Origin: Proteles cristata cristata
Taxonomy: Eukaryota; Chordata; Mammalia; Carnivora; Hyaenidae
Reading direction: 5' to 3'
Assembly: GCA_017311185.1 (NCBI GenBank)
Contig: JAESUZ010001730.1
Coordinates: 124,001-188,000, forward strand
DNA: 64,000 bases
Shown here piece after piece: positions 11,319 through 21,826 of this stretch. Position numbers and translations under genes: made by a program. Each line of letters opens with the position of its first letter. Within the stretch, counting starts at the first letter, position 1. The notes under the pieces are model-generated. The model was not told where the DNA came from and did not search any database. It saw only the letters and a program-made list of their open reading frames with translations.

Positions 11319-12144
11319 GTCTTCATGTATTTTTAAATTTCCTCTTTGATTTCTTGGTTAACTCATTTATTGTTTAGTTACTTAACCTCCATCTATTTGT
11401 GCTCTTTCCAGATTTTTTCCTGTGGTTGATTTCTAGTTACACAGCATTGTGGTCAGAAAGATGCCTGGCATGACTTCAGTCTTTCTGAATGTGTTGAGAT
11501 TTGTTTTGTGACCTAATATGTGGTTTGTTCTGGAGAATGTTCCATGCACACTTGAAAAGAATGTGTATTCTGCTGTTTTAGGATGGAATGTTCTGAATCT
11601 ATCTGTTAGATCCATCTGGTCCAATATGTCATTCAAAGCCAGTGTTTCCTTGTTGATTTTCCATTTGGATGATCTTTCCATGATGTAAGAGGAGTGTTAA
11701 AGTTCCCTACTATTATTGTGTTACTATCGATTATTTTCTTATGTTTGTTATTAACTGCTTATGTATTTGGTGTTTCATGTTGGGTGCATAAATATTTACA
11801 ATTGTTATATCTTCTTGTTGATTGATTATATAGTGTCCTTTGTTTCTTTTTTTGTTTTAAAGTCTATTTTGTCCTATACAAGTATTGCTACCCTGGCTAT
11901 CTTTTCACATCTCTTTGCGTGCTAAATGCTTCTCCATTGCCTCATTTTCTATCTTCATGTGTTTTTAGTTCTGATATGAGTCTTGTAGGCAGCATATAAA
12001 TAGGTCTTGGTTTTTTATCTATTCTGTCACCCTATGTCTTTTGATTGGAACATTTCATCCAAATACATTCAAAGTAGCTATTGATAGATATGTATTTATT
12101 GCTATTCTGTTACTTATTTTATTGTTTTTATAGTTCTCTGTTCC

Positions 12145-12162
12145 TTTTTTTTAAATGTTTGT

Positions 12163-12203
<41 letters not shown>

Positions 12204-12390
12204 AGAGAAAGAGAGAGACAGAATGTGAGCAGGGGAAGGGCAGAGAGAGAGGGAGACACAGAATCCAAAGCAGGCTCTAGGCTCTGAGCTGTCAGCACAG
12301 AGTCCAGTGTGGGACTTGAACTCATGAACTGTGAGATCATGACCTGAGCTGAAGTTGGATGCTCAACTGACTGAGCCACTCAGGTGCCCC
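12145..12390 (-). mobile_element. Felid tRNA-SINE nested in L1, expanded tail
   Basis: Antisense copy flanked by duplicated tctgttcctttctt-like target. Its A-rich tail has become a TTTA tetranucleotide microsatellite (12161-12200). Confidence 0.9.
12161..12200. repeat. TTTA microsatellite
   Basis: About ten uninterrupted TTTA units derived from the SINE tail. Confidence 0.9.
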
Positions 12391-14688
12391 TCTGTTCCTT
12401 TCTTTCCTTGTTTTTTTCCCCTCATGATTAGTTGGCTTTCTTTAGTGATATACTTGGATTCCTTTCTCTTTACTTTTGCATGTCTATTGCTGCTTTTTGA
12501 TTTGTGGTTACCATTAGGTTTGTATATAACATCTTCTCCATATAGCAGTCTATATTAAGTTAATGGTTGCTTCAGCTTGAACCCATTCTTTACTCCTCTC
12601 CCCATCATGTTTTAGGTATACGGTGTCATAGTTTACATCCTATTATTTTGTGAGTCCCTTGACTGATTTTTACAGATATACTTATTTTTACTGCTTTCTT
12701 CAGTCTTTCTTATGGTCTTTCCACTCAAAGAGAGCCCTTAAACATTTCTTGTAAGGCTGGTTCTGTAGTCATGAACATTTTTAACTTTTGTTTGCTGGGG
12801 AAACTATCTCTTCTTCTATTCTAAATGATAGACTTGCTGGATAAGTATTATTGACTATAGTTTTTTCCTTTCAGCACTTTGAATATATCATTTCACTCTC
12901 TTCTGGCCTGCAAAGTTTCTGCTGAAAAATCAGCTGCTAGCCTTATGAGGTTGCCCCTTGTATGTAACTGTGGTCTTTTGCTGCTTTAAAAATTATCTCT
13001 TTATTACTACTTTTTGCCATTTTAATTACTAGGTGTCTTGGTGTGGGCCATCTTGGGTTGATTTCGTTGCAGGATCTCTGTGCTTCCTGGATCTGGACTT
13101 CTGTTTACTTCTCCAGATTCAAGAAATTTTCAGTTACTATTTTTCAGGTGAATTTTCTGCCCCCTTTTGTCTCTCTTTTCCTTTGAGGATCCAAATAATG
13201 CCAATGTTATTATGCTTGATGATGTCACTGAGTTTCTTGAGCCTTTCTCATTTTGCATAATTTTTTTGTCTCACCTGCTTAGCTTGATTACTTTCCATTA
13301 CTCTGTCCTTCAGGTTGCTGATTCGTTCTTCTACTTCCTCTAGTCTACTATTTGTTTCATCTAGTGTATTTTTGATTTCATTGTGTTCTTCATCTCTGAT
13401 TGGTTCTTTCTTACCTTTTTGTTAAGGATCTCACTGAACTCCTTTGAGAAAAGAGTTTCTTAAGTCTAGGAGTATCTTTATGATCATTATGTTAAATTCT
13501 TTATCAGGCATATTACTTATCTCCATTTCAATTTGGTCTCTTGCTGTGATTTTGTCCTGTTCTTTCATTTGGGACATTTTCTTCTGTCTCCTCATTTTAT
13601 CTACCTCCCTGTGTCTGTTTCTGTGTATTATGATGACAGTCAACGACATTTCTTGCTCTTAAAAGTAGTGGACTTCTGAAGAAGTCCTGTAGTTCAGTGC
13701 AACCTGGTACTTCAGGGTGTCTCCTGTGTGTGTTGTGTGCACTCTGCTCTTTGGTTTATCTGCTCTTTCCTTTAGTCCAGTTGTCTGCTGTGGTTCACTT
13801 TTCCTGTTGAGGGCAGGGTTTGGTCCCGTGGTGTTAGTGGGCCATTCTGGGGCCACTGTAGGCTTGAATTGAGTCACATCAGACATTTGCAAGATGCAGT
13901 AGCATCAAAGTGTGGAGTGCTTTCTCTGTGTTGCCCCCTGAGCAGCTTTCCTTGCTGAGCAGGGCCTGTAGTCAGACCAGCTGTGAACCCCCACGCTCAC
14001 TGCTGGGGCTGCAGTCTGACTGATGTGGGTGGTTATCTTTCCCTCTCCCTGGGGCAGGACTCACGTTGGAGCAGTGCTGGCCTCTGTTGGAGCTGCTTGC
14101 GCACTACCAGGCTTGGGTACCACTTTTCGTGGGCTCCGGCCAAGAGCATGTTGGAGGAGGTGGATCTGCAACATCCACAGGAGTGAGATGCACAGTGTTT
14201 GCAAGGTTTGTGTGCAGGTCCTCTGTGAGAGGGGACCTGTCGCTGGTGGAATGGAGGCCAGCCGGGTTGGGGGGGAGCAGCTCCACATGTGACTTGGGGC
14301 AGGCAGTGCTGTGTTAGCAAGGTTGGCCAGGCACTGGTCTTCTGTGGGGGGGACCCGTTGCACCAGGATGGCTGGAGGGGGTGGATCTGCTGAAGCGTGG
14401 GCGGGGTATGGGTCTGGGGGTGCAGGGTGTGCTGTTAGCAAGTTAGGTATCAAGTATTGGCTCTCTGCTTGTTCCTGCAGGTGGCCATGTGGTTATACTG
14501 GGGGGTGGGGAGGGAAATGGTGTCTGCCAGCTCCTTTGTTCCTGGTGGGGCCCCCCAGTGATCGCTGAGGTAAGTAAACAGCCCTCCCTCCTATATGCCC
14601 TGGGCGTTTTTTAAACTGCTGCTTCTGTGCTGTATCTCCACAGGTTGGTTGTTGTGCAGTCTCTTTAAGGGCAGGGGCTCAGTTTCTT

Positions 14689-14903
14689 TTTTTTAATGTT
14701 TTTTTTTATTTCTGAGAGAGAGAGAGAGGCAGCGTGAGCAGGGAAGGGTCAGAGATAGAGGAAGACACAGAATCTGAAGCAGGCTCCAGGCTCTGAGCTG
14801 TCAGTCAGCACAGAGCCCGATGCGGGGCTCGAACCCACGAATCACGGGATCATGACCCGAGCCAAAGTCGGACGCCCAACTGACTAAGCCACCCAGGCGC
14901 CTC
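14689..14903 (-). mobile_element. Felid tRNA-SINE in L1 5' UTR
   Basis: Antisense full copy flanked by cactcagtttctg-like duplications, inside the 5' UTR of the large L1. Confidence 0.9.
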
Positions 14904-15357
14904 AGGAACTCAGTTTCTGTTGGCCTCCTGACTCAGAGCTGAGCCTGCTTCCTTTTAAGCTTCTAGGTGTTAAGTCCCCTGGTTGTAAGAACTCAGGAAA
15001 TTTCACCGCTCTGGTTTTCAAAGCCAAACGTTGTGGGGATTTGTTTTCCCCGTGCAGGCTTCACGGTGTGACAGTCCGTGTCTTTCCCTTCTCTGTGTCA
15101 ATGGGTCCTCATACCTGTGGACAGTCCTGCAGGTCTGGTCAGCTCCCCACTGCGTCTCCGCCCTTCCTCCCCTCTTCCATGAGGCCTCTTCTCTACATTT
15201 AGTGCGGGGTATGTTCTGCCAACCGTTGTGTCATTTTCTGGGTTGTTTATAAGATGTGAGTGTCTCCAGTTGTGTCCATGGGGGCAGGTGAGCTCAGGGT
15301 CCTCCTCTGTCTGCCATCTTTACATCTCTCAGCTGTCTAATTCTTATCTAGTTATTT

Positions 15358-15595
15358 TTTATTATTATTATTTTTTTAAAAAATGTTTTTTATTTATTTT
15401 TAGGAGAGAGAGAGAGAGAGACAGGATGAGCAGGGGAGGGCCAGAGAGAGAGGGAGTGACAGACTCTGAAACAGGCTCCAGGCTCTGAGCTGGCAGTCAG
15501 CACAGAGCCTGACGCAGGGCTCGAACCCACGAACCGCGAGTACATGACCTAAGCGAAAGTCGGACGCTTAACCGACTAAGCCACCCAGGTGCCCC
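15358..15595 (-). mobile_element. Felid tRNA-SINE at L1 5' boundary
   Basis: Antisense full copy with a clear duplication of ttatctagttattttt on both sides (about 15342-15357 and 15596-15611). Confidence 0.92.
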
Positions 15596-15863
15596 TTATC
15601 TAGTTATTTTTAAACTAATTGAAGTACAAGCCCCATTTCACCTATGAAATGTTTACGCCATAAAATTAAACGTGCATCTGATCAATCCCTCGGTCTAATG
15701 GGATAGAGGAACATGCTAAGTGATACCCTGTGGAAACCTCAGCAAGTCTGGAATGTGGGAGTATCTATAAGGTAAGTGTCCTCAAAGATTTCCTCAAAAA
15801 TAAGTGACATGGAAAAAGAGGGAGGGGAGAGAGAACTCTTATAGATTAAAAGAGCTCTGAGAG

Positions 15864-16077
15864 GGGCACCTGGGTGGCTCAGGCGCTTAAGTGTCCGACA
15901 TCAGCTCAGGTCATGATCTCACGGTTCGTGAATTTGAGCCCCGTGTTGGGCTCTGTGCTGACAACTCAGAGCCTGGAGCCTGCTTCAGATTCTGTGTCTC
16001 CCTTTCTGTTCCTCCCCCATGCATGCTCTGTTTCTCTCTGTCTCTCAAAAATAAATAAATGTTGGGAAAAAAAAAAA
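15864..16077 (+). mobile_element. Felid tRNA-SINE
   Basis: Full copy flanked by agagctctgagag and agagccctgagag. Confidence 0.92.
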
Positions 16078-16251
16078 GAGCCCTGAGAGATAAATCAACC
16101 ACATCAAACCTATGGATCATGTTTGGATCCTGCTTTGAACACAGAAAATGTGTGTTACATAGGGGATGTTTGAAATTGGAGGGTATTACAAATGGGGGAT
16201 ACTAAGGGAATTTTGTTAATTTTCAGTAGGGTAACGGCATGATAAATTAAA

Positions 16252-16447
16252 AATTTTTTAAATTAGATTAAAATTTTTAATTGTGGGAGAGACAGAGAGT
16301 GGGTGTGGGGAAGGGGCAGACAGAGAATCCAAAGCAGGCTCCACACTGTCAGCACAGAGCCCCACACAGGGCTCGAAGCCATGAACCGTGATATCACGAC
16401 CTGAGCCGAAGTCAGCCACCCAACTGATTGAGCTACCCAGGTGCCCC
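16252..16447 (-). mobile_element. Older tRNA-SINE, diverged
   Basis: Short antisense copy with a decayed tail. The head ends tgagctacccaggtgcccc. Confidence 0.85.
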
Positions 16448-16884
16448 AATAGTTAAATTTTTAAAAAGTTATTCTGTGTTTGAGACAGTGCTGAAATACG
16501 CAAAAACTTCAAATAGTAGAATGGGCAAATGGAATAAGAAGTGGAGGGGGATAAGGAAAAAATAATCAAAAGGGGGGAAAAAGAAACAAAATAAAGACAT
16601 ATAAATAGAAAACCCAAAATAAATCCAGAATACGAATATATCAATAATTATAACAAATGGACCAAAATGGTTTAGTCTAAAGACAAAAATTGACAGAATG
16701 GACTTTTTAAAAAAAATCCCACCATGTGATGATTACAAGAGACGTGTCTAAAACATAATCATACAGACAAATTGAAAGTAAAGGCTATTTGGAATGGCTA
16801 ATGAAATAGGCTATCCCAAATACTGACCAAAAGAAAACTTTGATGCTGCATTGATATAAAACAAAATAGATTTTATTTTATTAT

Positions 16885-17107
16885 TAATTGCTTCTTTTTT
16901 TTTTTAAATGTTTTATTTATTTCTGAGAGAGAGCGTGAGCAGGGGACAGTCAGAGAGAGAGGGAGACACAGAATCCAAAGCAGGCTCCAGGCTCTGAGCT
17001 AGCTGTCATCACAGAGCCCGACACAGGGCTCGAACCCATGAACCGCAGGATCATGACCTGAGCCGAAATTGAACGCTTAACCACCGACAGAGCCACCCAG
17101 GTGCCCC
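16885..17107 (-). mobile_element. Felid tRNA-SINE nested in old L1
   Basis: Antisense full copy with aaaacaaaatagatttta duplicated on both sides. Confidence 0.9.
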
Positions 17108-17667
17108 AAAACAAAATAGATTTTAAAGCTAACCATCGCTATGGTTAAAGAGTCTCTAAATAATTATGAAAGGTTTCATTCACTGGGAACATGTTACAGT
17201 TCAAAACTTTCATGTAGCTAATAACATTCTGTTTATGCAAAATATGTTAAGCAAAACTTGACTGAATTATGAGGAGAAGTTGAAATCATACAGGAGAATT
17301 TAATACCTTCTAATAATTGATAGGCAAAGTAGGTTTTAAAAATCAGTAAAGACAGGAAAGATTTGAGTGGTAGAATTAGCAAAGTTGTTTCACGGCCACC
17401 TATAGCACGTTCTCAACAGATGAAAAGAAATACACATTCTTCTCAGACTTTATAATCCATCTATGAAAATTGACCGTGGAGAGTGTCATAAAACAAGGCT
17501 CGACACATTTCCAAGAATTTCTCATATCAACCACATTCTCCAACCACAATGCAATAAAGTTAGAAATCAGTAACAAAACATAGAAAGAGAGCCCCATACA
17601 TTTGGAAAGTAGGAAATACACTCCTGCATCACTCATGGGTCAAAATAATAATCATGCTACAAATCTG

Positions 17668-17815
17668 GGTGCCTGGTTGGCTCAGTCACCAGAATTAGAA
17701 TTAAGCGCGTCCAATTCTTGATCTTAGCTCAGGGCTTAGTCTCAGGTCATGAGCTCAAGCCCCAAGTTGGGCTCCGCACTGTAAGCCTACATAAAAAAAG
17801 AAAAAAGAAAAAAAG
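17668..17815 (+). mobile_element. Short carnivore tRNA-SINE
   Basis: A tRNA-like head followed directly by an A-rich tail without the long felid body. Flanked by gctacaaatc duplications. Confidence 0.8.
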
Positions 17816-17990
17816 CTACAAATCAAAGCATATGGGATGCCATGAAAGGGAAAAAGTGGCCTTCAATGCTTACATTAGAATAAAAAACAAAAGGCTAAAC
17901 GTTAATGAGCTTAGTGACTTATTTAAGAGGTTAGGAGAACATATAAACTTAAGGAAAGCAGAAGGAAGGAAGTTAAAGATCTAAAAACCA

Positions 17991-18104
17991 GGGGTGCCTG
18001 GCTGGCTCAGTGGGAAGACCATGAGATTCTTGATCTTGAGGTCGTGAGTTTGAGCCCCACGTGGGATATAGAGATTCCTTACATAAATAAAACTTAAAAA
18101 AAAG
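17991..18104 (+). mobile_element. Short carnivore tRNA-SINE
   Basis: Head gggtgcctggctggctcag, B-box-like gtttgagccccacg, then ttacataaataaaactt and an A tail. Confidence 0.85.
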
Positions 18105-18259
18105 ACAACAGAGTTAAATATTATTAATGAAGTAAAATGTTAGTATTGGAAAGAATAACACTGACAAACATCTGGCGGTGCAGCACGTCTAGAAAGTCAT
18201 TAGTCCAGGCAGAGGGAGGAGGAGGGCAGGGCCTGGGAGTGAGGTTTCTAAGAAAAAGA

Positions 18260-18840
18260 AAACAGGGGTGGGGTGGGGTGGGTTAACTCATGCCTTTGTG
18301 AGGAGACTAGTGTTTGTTGCAGAGTTTGGAGGTGAATTAATGGTAGATGATGGAAAACTAAGCACATGAAGGAATGACAGCTAGGGGCCAGCGAAGGCCG
18401 GAGGGGGCAGGTTGGGGTCAGCCAGGACCCTGTGCTTGTGTGTGTGTTGGGGGCCAGATGGGGGCAGGGTGGGGCTGCGCAGGGGGCAAGGTGGGAGTCT
18501 GCTGGGGCCGTGCATGGAGGGGGTTCTGGCTAGGGTGTGGGGGTGGGCTGGGAGGGGGGAAGGAGTGGAGGGCAGAGGGGGCCTTGAGGGGTAGTGTGGG
18601 GGTAGGGGGCAAGGGTCTGGCCGGGGCGGGGCTTTTGCAGGAGGACAGGGGCGGGGGTAGGTGGTGTCCGGCATGGACAGTCGAGTCAGGCTCGACGAGG
18701 AGTCAGGGTCGCAAGGGGTAGACGGTGAGGGCCGGCCGGGTTGGGGGCTCACAGGGACCTGAGCCAGAGGCTCAGCGGAAGTGGTGGTGGCTGGGGAAGG
18801 ACTGGCCCCCCCCCCGCCCCTGTCACTGTTCAATGACTCG
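18260..18840. repeat. G-rich, G-quadruplex-prone stretch
   Basis: The plus strand carries many runs of three or more G separated by short loops, starting with a TGGGG tandem (18266-18285). A long open frame on the C-rich strand (18911-18381, proline/serine-rich) is a composition effect. Confidence 0.6.
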
Positions 18841-19706
18841 GTGACCCTCACGTGAACTGGCGGTGGGTGGGCAGGAGGGCTCCGCACTGTGGGGGACGCC
18901 GGTGCCGTCATCTCCCTGCCCAGCAGGCCGCTCCCGCTGGCTCTTTAGTTTCACCAACCGAGTGGGGAGCGGTCCTTCTCCAGCCGATTTGCAAATAATA
19001 GAAGTACACACTGTGTTCTTTTAAAAAACTGTTTACAGTTCTTAAAAAAGCCTATTTCAGAAAATAGCATTTGGGTCAACTAATTTATGGTATAATAAAT
19101 AGAACCATCAGGTACGCCAGTATAATGAACAAATCTCAGTTATTCATCCCTAAGTGTTGTGTCAAGGCGTCTGAAATCTCTCATACGGTTACTTTGGAAG
19201 ACAAGTTGCCTCTCGGCGCGCTAATAATAGTAGCTGCCCTATTTCCCACCAGTGCATTTCAAGAGCTCCTGAAAACGGACCTCGGTCGCCAGTTGAAAAC
19301 CTCCTGTGGGCTTTTTTATTCTCAGCTCTGTCTTTCCGTCCGTGTATTTCAATTCTAATGTGCTAAGATAAGTTACTTTTAAAAGGGAAGCAAATGGCTT
19401 TACTTTGATAACATTTTTTTTGGTAGAGTTTTTAAAATAACTGTTTGTGCTCTAGCACCTTCTCAGCACCTAGCTTTGTCACGTGGCCTTCTCTGTGTCC
19501 TGTTCCCAGGGCTGCAGGCACCGGGGGAGGGCCCGCCCTCCTCTGGTGTGACCTCGCTTAACTTGATCATGTCTGCAAAGACCCTATTTCCAAATGAGGT
19601 CACGTGCACAGGGACTGGGCGGGGGAGACTTCAGCAGATCTTTGCGGGGGACACAGCTGAGCCCGTGCTGGCTGTTTAGAACTGGGATTAAGAGCACAGG
19701 AGTTGA
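18841..19706. other. Intergenic; one old repeat trace
   Basis: Nothing gene-like. The part at 19520-19680 (ctgcaaagaccctatttcca and nearby) resembles an old mammalian interspersed repeat of the same MaLR-like family as 5105-5290. The rest is unique-looking. Confidence 0.45.
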
Positions 19707-19929
19707 GGGGCGCCTGGGCGGCTCAGTCAGTTAAGCATCCGACTCTTGGTTTTGGCTCAGGTCAAGATCTCACGGTCTGTGAGTTCAAGCCCCACGTCGG
19801 GCTCTGCGCTGGCAGCATGGAGCCTGCTTGTGATTCTCCTGCTTCCTTTGTCTCCCTCTGCCCCTTCCCCACTCACACTATCTCTGTCTCTCTCCGAATA
19901 AATAAACAATCTTAAAAAAAAAAAAAAAA
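19707..19929 (+). mobile_element. Felid tRNA-SINE
   Basis: Full copy with head ggggcgcctgggcggctcag and an A tail at 19914-19929. Confidence 0.92.
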
Positions 19930-21649
19930 GAGCTTGGGCTTTGGAATTAGGCCTGTTATCAAGTCCCACAGCCCTTGAATTGGAAGCGGTACCAGCCCGG
20001 CCAGGTTATGGCTTCCATGCTGGTGCCGTCCACCTCGGATGTCGTGTGAGAGCGAGACAGACCACGTGCGCAGGCCCTCTCGAGCGCCTGGCAGGAAAGG
20101 CACTCGGTGGTCGGTGGCTTCTCCTCTCCCCGCCTTTCCTCTGCATTGTCCTTGTTTGTAGCTCTAGTAATTATTAATAGAAGGGGGCCAAAACGGGCCT
20201 CATCCAGAAGTGAGATCTTAGCAAGACCTGCAGGTTGTGAGGGAGGTGGCTGAGCGGGAATCGGGGGTGGGGCGGGAGGCTGGGGGTGTGGGGGGCGTGC
20301 GTTCCAGGGAGAGAAAAACCATAACGTGCAAGGATGACGTTCTCCTTTCAAAATGTTCTCGCCGCACACTGGAATGTGAGCTCCTGAGGCCAGAGGTCTG
20401 CCGTGTTCACGGACGTGACCCTGACCCTCAAACGGTGCCTGGCTGGCAGTGGGTGCTTTGTGCGCAGCTAAATAGTTGCTACAGAAATTAATACCGAAGC
20501 CTAATTGATCAGGACTGAGCAACCCTTCTCTTTGATGTGGCTCTGAAGAGTAACAGGGACCGTGGGGGCCGCCCAGGTTTGCTCGCCCCAGCCTGGTTTG
20601 CTGGAAACCTCCCCCCAAGGACCACCCACCTGTCCCCTCCCACCTGACGCTTATAATTAGGAATTAGCCCAGGGCCCGTTCCTCAAACAGCACTTTTTTT
20701 TTGGTGGTGGGGGAAGGTGTTTCTGGAAATGGTTTCAGCTGTCAAAAAGAATACATGGGGCAAAGAAAGATGGTACCTGGGAATTCTCACAATATCATGG
20801 AATGACTGCTTCTGGATTTGAAGAGGCTCAGGAGTGAATTGATCGAACCCTCCGTTCCTTCTGTGCAAGCGTGAGGGGCTGGCTTGGTGCTCGCGTTTCT
20901 GGTGTGTTCCGCTCCCCGCTCCAGAAGCCGGCCTCGTTTTTCTCTCTGAGCAGGTGTTGTCTTATTCCTCCATTGTGCTCCCAAGAGAAGGGAGCTTGTC
21001 CCGTGTGCTCTGCCAGGCCTCTGGTGTCCCGGCTAACAAGGGCAGCCCTCTCCGATGGCCACCCGGGCACCGTGGGGGTCTGCGGGCCTCCGTGTCTGCT
21101 CCTCTGAGAAGGCAGTGCCCTTTGTGTTAGGAAGCGAGCAGGGCTCACGCTCTTTAGGGACCTGCCCCCAGCGTCCTCTTCCGGGCTCCCTGGGTAGGAA
21201 CCCAAGGGTTCAGGCAGAGAAGAAGGCTGCCTCCGAATCCATAGATGGTACCCCGTGCTCTGTGGAGTCTCTCTACCTTTATCAGGTAGCCTGGCAATGT
21301 AGGGAACAGCTTCCCGCGGTGGAAGCATGTCCCCCGCCCCGAGATCCTACTGGATGTGCTGGCCTTTCCCAGCCACTCGTCCCAGCCAACGTTGGACACA
21401 CATCCCTGAAGCACCTCTCCGGTCCAGAGGCGCACCGGCGTGGGGGGGAGAGGAGCAGGGACTCGGGGACATCACCTGCCGCTAGCATGCGCGAGCCCTT
21501 TAGCGTTCGGGGAGCCCACTGACGCGTAACCGTGTGTTGTGTGCATGTCTCGGTCTCGGTAACTGCACAAGGACCAGCCAAGCCAAGAAGGTGAAGGATT
21601 TTACAACCATTTTCTGGTGCGCACGGCATTACTGAGAAGCATATCTTCT
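19930..21649. other. Intergenic, nothing recognised
   Basis: Moderately GC-rich. Several open frames up to 219 codons (20618-19959 minus) lack domains or splice context and overlap each other on both strands, so I do not call genes. Confidence 0.45.
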
Positions 21650-21826
21650 TTAAAAAAAAATTTTTTTTAATGTTTACTTGAGAGAGAGAAATAGAGAGAG
21701 GGAGACACAACTCAAGGCAGGCCCTGAGCTGTCAGCACAGAGCCCGATGTGGGGCTTGAACTCACGAACCGTGAGATCATGACCTGAGCCGAGGTCTGAT
21801 CCTCAACTGAGCCACCCAGGGGCCCC
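21650..21826 (-). mobile_element. tRNA-SINE, internally shortened
   Basis: Antisense copy with gagaagcat(a/c)tctt at both flanks. Part of the body is deleted. Confidence 0.87.

Larger units (their letters stand above)
8222..15340 (-). mobile_element. LINE-1, nearly complete, antisense, SINE-riddled
   Basis: Carnivore L1 read on the minus strand. The 5' UTR lies at about 15340-13660, with GC-rich repeated blocks. ORF1 remains at 13649-12800, with an open piece at 13649-13431 of basic, coiled-coil-like character. ORF2 runs from about 12600 to 8222. The endonuclease region is readable at 11681-11433 (ILDQMDLTDRFRTFHP, HGTFSRTNHILGHK), and reverse-transcriptase sequence lies further left. The last part of ORF2 and the 3' UTR are missing. 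Many stops and frameshifts show it is dead. SINEs at 8775, 9197, 10000, 10519, 11107, 12145 and 14689 are inserted into it. Confidence 0.9.
16655..18170 (+). mobile_element. Old LINE-1 ORF2 fragment (sense), with nested SINEs
   Basis: Diverged L1 ORF2 sequence: an endonuclease-end block near 16670-16860 (acaagagacgtgtct), continuing around 17105-17660 and 17816-17990. It is interrupted by SINEs at 16885, 17668 and 17991. No open frame is retained. Confidence 0.7.

Noticed and set aside
18381..18911. 176-codon proline-rich open frame (minus)
   Set aside because: It is a product of the C-rich strand composition, with no domain, and overlaps open frames on the other strand.
20237..21522. Cluster of overlapping open frames in GC-rich intergenic DNA
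   Set aside because: They are open on both strands without recognisable content and are best explained by composition.
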